Assembly (NCBI GenBank): GCA_900762005.1
Contig: CAAFEV010000142.1
Coordinates: 1-13,860 of the forward strand
Direction of reading: 5' to 3'
DNA from: an uncultured Oscillospiraceae bacterium
GTDB lineage: Bacteria > Bacillota > Clostridia > Oscillospirales > Oscillospiraceae
DNA length: 13,860 nucleotides
Shown: piece by piece, positions 6,946 through 13,860 of the stretch
How the letters are laid out: each line of letters opens with the position of its first letter
Numbering within the stretch: position 1 is the first letter of the stretch
Notes under the pieces: model-generated
What the model was told of the DNA's origin: nothing
The model's database searches: none
The model's input: only the letters and a program-made list of their open reading frames with translations
Translations under genes and position numbers: made by a program

Positions 6946-8340
6946 TTAAAGCTCACAGGTGCCGACGGTACGCGGGAAGGGCAGCACATCTCGGATATTG
7001 CCGATGCCGGTCAGGTACATCACGCAGCGTTCAAAGCCAAGCCCGAAGCCCGCATGACGCGCCGAGCCGTATTTGCGCAAATCAAGGTAGAAGCCGTAAT
7101 CCTCTTCCTGCAGCCCCAGCTCCTTCATTCGTGCAACCAGCGTAGCATAATCGTCCTCACGCTGGCTGCCGCCGATAATCTCGCCGATGCCGGGCACCAA
7201 GCAGTCCATTGCGGCGACGGTTTTGCCGTCTGGATTGTTCTTCATATAGAACGCCTTGATTTCCTTCGGATAATCCGTGACGAACACCGGCTTTTGGAAC
7301 AGCACCTCGGTCAGATACCGCTCATGCTCGGTCTGCAAATCGCTGCCCCAGTGTACGGGATAATCGAACTGCGCGTTGTGCGGCTCTAAAAGGGCAATCG
7401 CCTCTGTGTAGGTAACGTGTCCGAACTCGGAGGTCAGCACGTGCTGCAGCCGCTCCAAAAGTCCGTTGTCCACGAACTGATTAAAGAACTGCATTTCCTC
7501 CGGCGCGTTTTCGAGCACATAGGCAATGATGAACTTAAGCATATCCTCGGCAAGACACATATCGTCCTGCAAATCAGCAAAGGCGATTTCCGGCTCAATC
7601 ATCCAGAATTCCGCCGCGTGGCGCGTTGTGTTGGAGTTTTCGGCGCGGAAGGTTGGCCCGAACGTATAGATATTGCGGAACGCCATTGCGTAAGCCTCGC
7701 CGTTGAGCTGTCCTGAGACGGTCAGGTTGGTCGGCCTGCCGAAGAAGTCCTTGGAATAATCAGGCTTGCCGTCCTCGGTGCGCGGCGGGTTGTTCAAATC
7801 CAGCGTAGTGACCTGGAACATTTCGCCTGCGCCCTCGCAGTCCGAGCCGGTAATCAGCGGTGTATGCACATAGACAAAGCCGCGTTCCTGAAAGAACCTG
7901 TGGATGGCGTAGGCAATCAGGCTGCGCACGCGGAAAACCGCCTGAAACGTATTCGTGCGCGGGCGCAGATGGGTCATTGTGCGCAGATATTCCAGTGTGT
8001 GCCGCTTTTTTTGCAGCGGATAATCCGGCGTGGATGTGCCCTCGACGGTAATCTCCCCGGCCTGCAGCTCAAACGGCTGTTTTGCGTCGGGTGTCTCGAC
8101 TAAGGTGCCGTGAACAATCAATGCCGCGCCAACGTTGAGCTTGGAAATCTCCGCAAAATTCGGCAGGGTGTCGTGGTAGACAATTTGCAGCGGGCTGAAA
8201 TAGGTGCCGTCGGAGAGCACGACGAAGCCGAACGCCTTCGAGGCGCGTACCGAGCGCACCCAGCCGCCGACGGCGACGGTTTTTCCGGCATACGCGGCGG
8301 TGTTCTGAAACAGCTCGCGGATGGTAATCAGTTGTTCCAT
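6946..8340 (-). CDS. asnS: Asparaginyl-tRNA synthetase
   Basis: This class IIb synthetase charges tRNA-Asn with asparagine. The 464-residue product has an N-terminal OB-fold anticodon-binding domain (about 20-102), then the class II core. Seen motifs are HTPLITGSDCEGAGEMF (159-175), class II motif 2 around FRAENSNTTRHAAEF (231-245), GGSQRE (390-395) and motif 3 GFGLGFER (431-438) running to the C-terminus. The lack of the large GAD insertion and the wording of motif 2 and GGSQRE fit AsnRS rather than AspRS. The ATG has GAGAGG at 8348-8353 on the minus strand. It follows asnA by 15 nt and is surely co-transcribed. Together with asnA it supports direct charging of tRNA-Asn, though a transamidation route elsewhere in the genome cannot be excluded. 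Confidence 0.97.
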   Translation of the reverse strand: MEQLITIRELFQNTAAYAGKTVAVGGWVRSVRASKAFGFVVLSDGTYFSPLQIVYHDTLPNFAEISKLNVGAALIVHGTLVETPDAKQPFELQAGEITVEGTSTPDYPLQKKRHTLEYLRTMTHLRPRTNTFQAVFRVRSLIAYAIHRFFQERGFVYVHTPLITGSDCEGAGEMFQVTTLDLNNPPRTEDGKPDYSKDFFGRPTNLTVSGQLNGEAYAMAFRNIYTFGPTFRAENSNTTRHAAEFWMIEPEIAFADLQDDMCLAEDMLKFIIAYVLENAPEEMQFFNQFVDNGLLERLQHVLTSEFGHVTYTEAIALLEPHNAQFDYPVHWGSDLQTEHERYLTEVLFQKPVFVTDYPKEIKAFYMKNNPDGKTVAAMDCLVPGIGEIIGGSQREDDYATLVARMKELGLQEEDYGFYLDLRKYGSARHAGFGLGFERCVMYLTGIGNIRDVLPFPRTVGTCEL

Positions 8341-8355
8341 TGAAATACCTCTCTT

Positions 8356-9372
8356 CTATAGTAATGTGACGCCGGCATTGCGGCAGACGGAAATGGTTTC
8401 TTTGTCCCAGATGCTCGATTGCACCTCGCCGATGTGGCAGCAGCCCAGCAGCAGCATACACAGCCGGGATTGCCCGATACCGCCGCCGATGGTCAGCGGC
8501 AGCTCTCCTGCGAGCAGTGCCTTGTGGAAGGGGAGGGTGCGGCGGTCATCGCAGCCCGCCTCGGAGAGCTGACGGTCGAGCGACTGCGGGCTGACGCGGA
8601 TGCCCATGGAGGAAATCTCAAACGAGCGGTCAAGCACGTCGTTCCAGAAGAGAATATCGCCGTTGAGCGACCAGTCGTCATAGTCCGGTGCACGTCCGTC
8701 GTGCGGCTTGCCCGAGCGCAGCCTGCCGCCGATTTGCATAAGAAATACCGCCTTGTCCCTGTTCTGACGGTGAAAGGCATTTTCCTTTTCCTGCGAGGTG
8801 TGCAGGTCGGGAAACAGATCCTCCAATTCCTGAGTGGTGATAAAAACCACCTCTCTCGGAATTTTCGTCTCCACCTGCGGAAACTCGATTTTCAGTGTTT
8901 CGCCCGTGACATAGATTGCATTGACAATTTTCTGCACGGTGTCTCTGAGATAGTCCAGATTCCGCATCTCGGGGGTAATGACCTTTTCCCAGTCCCACTG
9001 GTCGACATAGACCGAGTGCAGATTGTCCACAACCTCGTCGCGGCGGATGGCGTTCATATCCGTCACAAGGCCCTTGCCCGGACGCACGTCATAGCGTGCA
9101 AGGGCGTAACGCTTCCATTTTGCCAGCGAATGCACCACCTGCGCCTCGTCGCCGACATCGGGGATGTCAAACGACACGGGACGTTCATAGCCGTTCAGAT
9201 TGTCATTCAGACCCGAGGCCTCCTCGACAAAGAGCGGCGCGGACACACGCATCAGGTTGAGCGCACGGCAGAGATTCTTCTGAAAATTGTGCTTGATGTA
9301 CTCAATGGCGCACTGTGTCTGGTACAGGCTGAGCGGATTTCGGTATTCTGCCGGTATAAAACATTTTTTCAT
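8356..9372 (-). CDS. asnA: Aspartate-ammonia ligase (ammonia-dependent asparagine synthetase)
   Basis: AsnA makes asparagine from aspartate, ammonia and ATP. It is structurally related to the catalytic core of class II aspartyl- and asparaginyl-tRNA synthetases. The 338-residue product is near the usual 330. Family signatures are FIPAEYRN at the N-terminus, the block SAPLFVEEASGLND (44-57), DMNAIRRDE, HSVYVDQWDWE, the MGIRVSP stretch and the C-terminal GGGIGQSRLCMLLL, which is the class II motif 3 equivalent. The ATG has the strong site AAGGAGGAT at 9378-9386 on the minus strand. A promoter lies 36 nt upstream and the leader is only about 30 nt, leaving no room for a T-box. asnS follows after 15 nt, so its product is made beside the enzyme that uses it. 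Confidence 0.96.
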   Translation of the reverse strand: MKKCFIPAEYRNPLSLYQTQCAIEYIKHNFQKNLCRALNLMRVSAPLFVEEASGLNDNLNGYERPVSFDIPDVGDEAQVVHSLAKWKRYALARYDVRPGKGLVTDMNAIRRDEVVDNLHSVYVDQWDWEKVITPEMRNLDYLRDTVQKIVNAIYVTGETLKIEFPQVETKIPREVVFITTQELEDLFPDLHTSQEKENAFHRQNRDKAVFLMQIGGRLRSGKPHDGRAPDYDDWSLNGDILFWNDVLDRSFEISSMGIRVSPQSLDRQLSEAGCDDRRTLPFHKALLAGELPLTIGGGIGQSRLCMLLLGCCHIGEVQSSIWDKETISVCRNAGVTLL

Positions 9373-9407
9373 TTGACATCCTCCTTCTTTGAATAATGAT
9401 GTGGTAT

Positions 9408-9436
9408 ATTATACTCTCATTTTCCGGTTAATACAA
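9408..9436 (-). promoter_or_regulatory. Promoter of asnA-asnS
   Basis: Read on the minus strand, TTGTAT (9431-9436) and a perfect TATAAT (9408-9413) are 17 bp apart. Transcription should start near 9401. The -10 box overlaps the stop codon (9409-9411) of the upstream flippase gene and the -35 box lies in its last codons. Confidence 0.75.
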
Positions 9437-10992
9437 GAAATATTTGTATTTTTTTCAATTAAACGCGGCGAAACCCCTCCGCCGGCGGGGGGCTTTGCCC
9501 GTCGAAGCCCGAGCAGCCCGCGCAACCAGCGGATATCCTCGCGCCGAAGCGCACGGCTCAGACGGGAAAAGCACAGAAGAAGCGCAATAAAAACCGCGCT
9601 CTTTCCGAAAAACGGCACGGGAATCGTGCAAGCCAGTGCCGCGCCCAGTGAGGCAAGCGGCAGCAAAAAGTCGCCCGTCTTCGGGTGATGCGCAGTGCAG
9701 AGCAAAAGCCGCCGCAGGCTCAGAAACAGATTGATGGCGTGCGTGAGCGTAAAGCTGAACACAAACCCGCCCACGCCGTGACGCGGCAGCAGCCAAAACA
9801 GCAAAACGACATCGAGCAGAGAGGTGAACGTATTGTAGCGCACGCAGGGAATCTGCTGCGCCATGCCCTTGAGCATTCCGTCCACCAGCGCGTCAAGATA
9901 CAGCATCAGCACCATCGGCGCAAAAATGCGCAGCAGCCGTCCCGCCTCCGCGCTGTGAAAAAGCAGTTGTCCGAGAGCCTCCGCGTTCAAAAGCAAAAGC
10001 CCCGCGACTGCGGCGGAGAACAGCATTCCCATGCGCAGGCAGCGGTCGGTCAGCGTCACAATGCGCAGCCGCCTGCCCATTGCCCGCGAGCGCGAAAGCT
10101 CCGGCACCAGCAAATCCGAGAGGGACCAAAGTGCCGCGGCGGGGAACATCAGCACGGGAAACACCATGGCGTGCAGCGTGCCGTAGCTTGCCATTGCCGC
10201 AGTGGAGTCGCCGCCATAGCGCGTCAGCCCATAGGGGATAATCAGCTGCTCGGCCATATTCAGCCCCGCCCGCAGGGTGTCGTTGAGCGACAGCGGCAGA
10301 CACAGCCGCAGCAGCCGCTTGCGCATTTGCGCGGTCTCCCCCTGCAAGGGCACGGCGCGCAGCGACCGCCGCGCAAGCGCGGAAAGGCAAACGCAGCCCA
10401 GCACCGCGCCCGCGCCGCTGCCGAATGTGATAATCAGGCAGGCGGTGCCGAGCGACCCGTCCGACCGGAGGAGCAACGCCGCCGCAGTCAGTAACAGCGT
10501 TGCCGCCTGCTGCACAAAGGAGACGGTAATCAGCCGCCGGATTTGTCCGCAGGCGGTGAAATAGCCGCCGTAGATGCCGCACAGACAGGAGAACGGCAGC
10601 AGCAGCCCCAGCACGCGCAGGGAGGACGCCACGCGGATATCGCGCAGCCACGCAGCCGCAATCCAATCGGCAAGAAGGAACAGCGTAATTCCGGCAACCG
10701 CGCTTACCGCTGCGCCGAAGCGCAGACAGGTTCGCATGGCAAGGCGCACGCTGCCGAGACGGCGGTGCCCGAATTCCTCAGCGCAGAGATTCATCGCCGC
10801 AATGCGCACCCCCGCCGTGCCGACCAGCATGGCGAAGCCGCCCACGCCGGCGACAAGCTGCACCAGCCCCATCCCCGCCGCGCCGATGCGCCCGGACAGA
10901 AAGCTCTGAAAGGCGATGAACAGCAGCCGCAACAAAAGGCTGCTGCCCGTGAGCAGGAGCGTACCGCCCAAAATCGTGCTTTTTTTCGCCAT
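9409..10992 (-). CDS. SpoVB/MurJ-like lipid flippase (MOP superfamily)
   Basis: Members of this superfamily flip lipid-linked sugars or peptidoglycan precursors across the cytoplasmic membrane; SpoVB acts in spore cortex formation in Bacillus. The 527-residue product is almost wholly hydrophobic, with about 13-14 probable membrane segments. Its N-terminus (ILGGTLLLTGSSLLLRLL, then SGRIGAAGMGLVQL) resembles the SpoVB/polysaccharide-export pattern. It ends in a basic, proline-glycine-rich cytosolic tail. The ATG at 10990-10992 is preceded by AAGGGGG at 11000-11006. The open frame runs a further 142 codons upstream, but that part is antisense to the Nudix gene and lacks membrane character. It is divergent from the Nudix gene, and its last codons hold the asnA promoter. 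Whether it serves sporulation, the wall or an exopolysaccharide cannot be told from sequence. Confidence 0.85.
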   Translation of the reverse strand: MAKKSTILGGTLLLTGSSLLLRLLFIAFQSFLSGRIGAAGMGLVQLVAGVGGFAMLVGTAGVRIAAMNLCAEEFGHRRLGSVRLAMRTCLRFGAAVSAVAGITLFLLADWIAAAWLRDIRVASSLRVLGLLLPFSCLCGIYGGYFTACGQIRRLITVSFVQQAATLLLTAAALLLRSDGSLGTACLIITFGSGAGAVLGCVCLSALARRSLRAVPLQGETAQMRKRLLRLCLPLSLNDTLRAGLNMAEQLIIPYGLTRYGGDSTAAMASYGTLHAMVFPVLMFPAAALWSLSDLLVPELSRSRAMGRRLRIVTLTDRCLRMGMLFSAAVAGLLLLNAEALGQLLFHSAEAGRLLRIFAPMVLMLYLDALVDGMLKGMAQQIPCVRYNTFTSLLDVVLLFWLLPRHGVGGFVFSFTLTHAINLFLSLRRLLLCTAHHPKTGDFLLPLASLGAALACTIPVPFFGKSAVFIALLLCFSRLSRALRREDIRWLRGLLGLRRAKPPAGGGVSPRLIEKNTNISCINRKMRV

Positions 10993-11041
10993 AAAGCCGC
11001 CCCCTTCCGATACAGTATATTGAAAACGGCAGAGAAAATAC

Positions 11042-11070
11042 TTGCCTTTCCGGACAGCGGCGGCTATACT
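11042..11070 (+). promoter_or_regulatory. Promoter of the Nudix hydrolase gene
   Basis: TTGCCT (11042-11047) and TATACT (11065-11070) are 17 bp apart. Transcription should begin near 11077, giving a leader of about 20 nt that holds the AAAGGGGG ribosome site. It lies in the divergent gap shared with the flippase gene. Confidence 0.65.
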
Positions 11071-11097
11071 GAACGCAGAGAAAGGGGGAAAAGCACC

Positions 11098-11550
11098 GTG
11101 AACATTGCAACCTATTATTGCAACGACCCTGCCGCGCCGAAGCCGAACAGCCCGGTGCACCTCGGCGCAAACGTCCTTTTGGAGTATGACGGCAGGCTCC
11201 TGCTGGAGCAGCGTTGGGATTGCGGACAGTGGGGCTTGGTCGGCGGCCGACTGCGCCCCGGCGAGCGGTACACGCAGGCAATTGCACGCGAGGTACGCGA
11301 AGAGACCGGGCTTGTACTGGAGGAAGCGGCATTCCGGCAGCGGCGCATTGTGGACGATAACCGCATTGCAAGCTACCGCGACGGCACGGTCTGGCGCATG
11401 ATTATCGTTCTCTTTCATGCCGTCTTAGACCGAGAGCCGCAGTTAAAATGCAGCAGCGAATCGGGTGCGCTGCGCTTTTTCACGCCGGAGGAGCTGCAAA
11501 CGCTCGACCTTGTGATTACCCACCGCGATTTGATATTGGAATGGAAATAA
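11098..11550 (+). CDS. Nudix hydrolase
   Basis: Nudix enzymes cleave nucleoside diphosphates linked to another group, with a divalent metal held by the Nudix box. The full box, G-x5-E-x7-REVxEExGL, is present at residues 50-72 of a 150-residue single-domain protein. The N-terminal part (WGLVGGRL preceded by LLLEQRW) is typical of the small MutT-like group. The substrate cannot be inferred; oxidised nucleotides, sugar nucleotides and dinucleoside polyphosphates are all possible. The start is GTG at 11098 with AAAGGGGG at 11081-11088; the open frame extends far upstream, but that part is antisense to the flippase gene. It has its own promoter and ends at a hairpin shared with the convergent transporter gene. 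Confidence 0.93.
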   Translation: MNIATYYCNDPAAPKPNSPVHLGANVLLEYDGRLLLEQRWDCGQWGLVGGRLRPGERYTQAIAREVREETGLVLEEAAFRQRRIVDDNRIASYRDGTVWRMIIVLFHAVLDREPQLKCSSESGALRFFTPEELQTLDLVITHRDLILEWK

Positions 11551-11551
11551 A

Positions 11552-11586
11552 GCAAGGACTTGCCGTGTTTGGCGGCAAGTCCTTGC
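11552..11586. terminator. Bidirectional terminator hairpin
   Basis: A perfect 14-bp stem pairs 11552-11565 with 11573-11586 around a 7-nt loop. It starts one base after the Nudix stop and lies 13 nt beyond the transporter stop on the other strand. The minus-strand side continues GCTTTATTT, a fair U-rich tail; on the plus strand the tail is GTGCTTT. It therefore suits the transporter best but probably serves both. Confidence 0.8.
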
Positions 11587-11599
11587 GTGCTTTGATAAT

Positions 11600-13768
11600 T
11601 CAGCTTTCTGACGTCCTTCGCCGCCAATGCTTTAAGCTCATGCGGTCAAAGGCTGCCAGCATTCCGGGCAGTACGAACAGTATCAGCAGCATTGCCATCA
11701 GTACGCCGAGCGAGAGTGTCCGGCATATCTGCCCGACAGTCGGCTCGGCGAAGCAGAAGCCGACTAAAAATGCGGTAATCACCATCACAAGCCCCGAGGT
11801 CAGAATGGTACCCACGCAGTTTTGATAGGTCAGTGCCAGAGCCTCCCTCGGCTCGGCAGTCTCACGGTTGTGCCGGTATTCGTGCGTGAACAGAATTGCG
11901 TAATCCACCGTCGCGCCCATCAGAATGCACTCCACAATCAGAATCGCCAGATAATGCAGGCTGCCGCCGCCGATTCCCGCAATCGATACCGTTAAGAACA
12001 CGCCGCACTGAATCAGCAGAACAATCATCAGCGGCAGCACAAATGCACGGAAGGTGAGCGCGACAATCAAGAAAATCGCAACGGCAGTCAGTGCCGTAAT
12101 CCAGTTCAGCTCCCGGCCGAAGCTCTGCTGCATCTCATAGCTCATCGCGCTGTTGCCAATCAGGGAGTATGGCTCACTGAACGCTGCGTCGCACTGCGCC
12201 GTCAGACGCTTTAAAAACGCCGTGCTCTGCGCGGTGTCGTCGGAAACCAACGTCGTGATAATCGCCCGCGAAACGGTTGCGCCCCTGAGCTGTGCCATCG
12301 CCGCAGTCAGCTGCGCCGCTGCAGTGGAGAGCTGTTCGCGCAGTGTCTCCGGCAGCAGGGAAGAAAGCTGCGGGTCGTCCAACGCGCCGGAGCGCAGATA
12401 GGTCAGAACCTCCTCCAGCGACATTTTTGTGCCGGGTGTGCCGAAGAGCGTTTGCAGCAGAGCGGGGTCAACTGAAACACCCGCCTGCGCCTGCAACAGG
12501 GCACTGAGCTCCTGTGCGCTGTAGGGCGTGGTAAACGCATGGTAGGATACAACCGATTTTACACCCGCTTCAGCCTGCAACGCGGCAAGCACCTGTCCGG
12601 CGGCAGCATCCTCACTGTTGTCATAGAGCAGGACCGTCTCCTCGCTTGCCGGAAAAACCTCGGCAATCGGGTCGTCGGGGCGCAGGGAATAGGCAATTCC
12701 GGTCAACCCCTGCGTCACGCACGAGCCGACAAAGAGCACTAAAAAAACACACACAATGCCCTTGCGCAGGCGATAGCTGTAGGAGCTGAGACGCTTTGTC
12801 GGCAGCCTGAGCTGTTTTTTCGCGGTTTTCCGAAGAAGCTTATCCGCCGCAATTACCAGACAGGGCAGCACGGTAAAATTACACAGCAGACTGCACACAA
12901 CGCCCTTGGCAAAGACCAGACCCATATCCTGCCCGATTTTGAAGCGCATGAACACCAGTGCCAGCAGCCCGACAATTGTCGTCAGTGCGCTCGACGCAAT
13001 CGAGGTAAACGAGCCGCGAATGGCATTGTGCATCGCCTCTGCTGCGTGTTCCGTCAGCTCCCGCTCCCGCTTGTAGCGGTTGACTAAGATAATCGAGTAG
13101 TCAATCGATAAAATCAGCTGCAAAATTGCGGCAATGGAGAGCGTCGTGCCCGATACGCTTTCAAAGAGAGCATTGCTGCCCAGGTTCAGAAGAATCGCCG
13201 CGCCGATGGAAACGAGAAATAAGAGCGGCTCAATCCAGGACGTACACATGAGGAATAAGATTGCCAGTACCACCGCGAATGCCGCGAGCAGAATCCAAAG
13301 CGGAAGCTGCGTATATTCCGTGCTGCCGCTCTGCACCTCGATGTCGTAGTCCGAGAATTCGTCCGCGATTGCCTGCTCCAACGCCAGCTCCTCCGGCGTG
13401 TTGTAGTCAAACGCCGTGCCGACGACAAACAGCGTCCGCCCGTCTGCGTTGTAGTCCGCGCTGTCCGGCGCATAGGCAACCGAATCCGCATTGCTCAGGG
13501 CGGAAAGCCGTGCGCGTACCTGCTCCGTCTGCGCGTCAGGCAGATTTCGGAACATCACGCGGACGGTAGCCTGCTGCGCGTCGTTCGGAAATTCCTTCTC
13601 CATTTTTTCCATGCCCTGCTTCATCGGAGAATCGTCCGGCAGATAGCGTGCCATGTCGTAATTTACGTTGACCTGCGGCAGCAGAACCGCGCAAACGACG
13701 GTCAGCACCAGCATTATTGCGGCAAAGAGGAACCTCCGTTTGACAAACAAATTGGAAAGAGCCTTCAT
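11600..13768 (-). CDS. MMPL/RND-family membrane transporter
   Basis: RND proteins of the MMPL group export lipids, drugs or other hydrophobic compounds using the proton gradient. The 722-residue product has two repeats, each of one membrane helix, a large extracytoplasmic loop and five further helices: about 12 segments in all. The conserved Asp-Tyr pair of the proton relay occurs in both halves, in SIDYSIILVNRYKRERE (D223) and in GATVDYAILFTHEYRHNRE (D622). The second extracytoplasmic loop includes an Ala/Gln-rich helical stretch near 480-495. The C-terminus is short and basic. The ATG at 13766-13768 has GGGGGTGAT 4-12 nt upstream; a TTG at 13792 and an ATG at 13774 are alternative in-frame starts. 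A good promoter lies upstream, interleaved with one pointing away. The substrate is unknown. Confidence 0.92.
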   Translation of the reverse strand: MKALSNLFVKRRFLFAAIMLVLTVVCAVLLPQVNVNYDMARYLPDDSPMKQGMEKMEKEFPNDAQQATVRVMFRNLPDAQTEQVRARLSALSNADSVAYAPDSADYNADGRTLFVVGTAFDYNTPEELALEQAIADEFSDYDIEVQSGSTEYTQLPLWILLAAFAVVLAILFLMCTSWIEPLLFLVSIGAAILLNLGSNALFESVSGTTLSIAAILQLILSIDYSIILVNRYKRERELTEHAAEAMHNAIRGSFTSIASSALTTIVGLLALVFMRFKIGQDMGLVFAKGVVCSLLCNFTVLPCLVIAADKLLRKTAKKQLRLPTKRLSSYSYRLRKGIVCVFLVLFVGSCVTQGLTGIAYSLRPDDPIAEVFPASEETVLLYDNSEDAAAGQVLAALQAEAGVKSVVSYHAFTTPYSAQELSALLQAQAGVSVDPALLQTLFGTPGTKMSLEEVLTYLRSGALDDPQLSSLLPETLREQLSTAAAQLTAAMAQLRGATVSRAIITTLVSDDTAQSTAFLKRLTAQCDAAFSEPYSLIGNSAMSYEMQQSFGRELNWITALTAVAIFLIVALTFRAFVLPLMIVLLIQCGVFLTVSIAGIGGGSLHYLAILIVECILMGATVDYAILFTHEYRHNRETAEPREALALTYQNCVGTILTSGLVMVITAFLVGFCFAEPTVGQICRTLSLGVLMAMLLILFVLPGMLAAFDRMSLKHWRRRTSES

Positions 13769-13795
13769 AACCATCACCCCCGAACAAAACAAAGC

Positions 13796-13824
13796 TTGAC
13801 TTTTCTTTCCGAATTTACTATAAT
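13796..13824 (+). promoter_or_regulatory. Rightward promoter for a gene beyond the window
   Basis: TTGACT (13796-13801) and a perfect TATAAT (13819-13824) are 17 bp apart. No coding start follows before the window ends at 13860, so the gene it drives lies outside. By analogy with other efflux loci it may encode a regulator; this is inference. Confidence 0.7.
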
Positions 13825-13845
13825 AACACTAAGCCGCAATATCAA
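13817..13845 (-). promoter_or_regulatory. Promoter of the MMPL transporter gene
   Basis: On the minus strand TTGATA (13840-13845) and TATAGT (13817-13822) are 17 bp apart. Transcription should start near 13810, leaving a leader of about 42 nt. The -10 box overlaps the -10 box of the rightward promoter. Confidence 0.7.
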
Positions 13846-13860
13846 CAAACTGTTTATTTC

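Noticed and set aside
9685..10494. Long plus-strand open frame opposite the flippase gene
   Set aside because: Its product is rich in Gln, Arg and His, as expected of an antisense shadow of a GC-rich membrane gene, with no recognisable domain.
11014..11019. TATACT on the minus strand as a flippase -10 box
   Set aside because: No fair -35 box lies at 16-18 bp and transcription would start within the ribosome site, so I do not call a promoter.
10543..11097. N-terminal extension of the Nudix frame
   Set aside because: Its residues are low-complexity antisense to the flippase, and a promoter plus ribosome site directly precede the GTG at 11098.
10993..11418. N-terminal extension of the flippase frame by 142 codons
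   Set aside because: It is antisense to the Nudix gene, lacks membrane character, and a good ribosome site precedes the inner ATG at 10992.
1..13860. Novel defence, biosynthetic or mobile system
   Set aside because: All sizeable real genes fall in well-known families and no repeats, integrase, transposase or clustered unknown genes are present.

Overview
The window looks like an ordinary chromosomal housekeeping segment from a Gram-positive (Firmicutes) bacterium, probably of class Clostridia. Coding DNA is fairly GC-rich and gene borders are AT-rich. Supporting signs are a T-box riboswitch in front of cysE-cysS, strong GGAGG-type ribosome binding sites, vegetative (sigma-A-like) promoters, a DNA polymerase I without a recognisable proofreading site, and a SpoVB/MurJ-like lipid flippase. 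Finer placement (for example Oscillospirales) is a guess from overall feel only. I see no insertion sequence, CRISPR array, phage gene, tRNA or rRNA.

Left half (about 159-6642, plus strand). A promoter and a foldable cysteine T-box leader (about 195-404) precede cysE (serine O-acetyltransferase) and cysS (cysteinyl-tRNA synthetase), which are nearly contiguous. After 67 nt come polA, rimI and tsaD; polA/rimI overlap by 4 nt and rimI/tsaD by 20 nt. A clear intrinsic terminator ends the run. The first pair makes the cysteine precursor and charges tRNA-Cys. The second block joins DNA polymerase I to a protein N-acetyltransferase and the t6A tRNA-modification enzyme. With no convincing promoter or terminator between the blocks, the T-box may also influence polA-rimI-tsaD.

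Middle (6643-9436). A gene-free AT-rich spacer separates that terminator from one facing it. Then, on the minus strand, come asnA (aspartate-ammonia ligase) and asnS (asparaginyl-tRNA synthetase), a two-gene unit that makes asparagine and loads it on tRNA-Asn. Its promoter overlaps the last codons and stop of the next gene.

Right half (9409-13860). A SpoVB/MurJ-like flippase (minus) lies back-to-back with a Nudix hydrolase (plus). The Nudix gene converges on an MMPL/RND-family transporter (minus) across a perfect 14-bp hairpin. At the right edge, interleaved divergent promoters drive the transporter leftward and an unseen gene rightward.

Nothing here looks like a novel defence or biosynthetic system. 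The best observations are regulatory: the well-resolved Cys T-box and its possible reach into polA-rimI-tsaD, the asnA promoter inside the upstream gene's end, and the interleaved promoters at the right edge.
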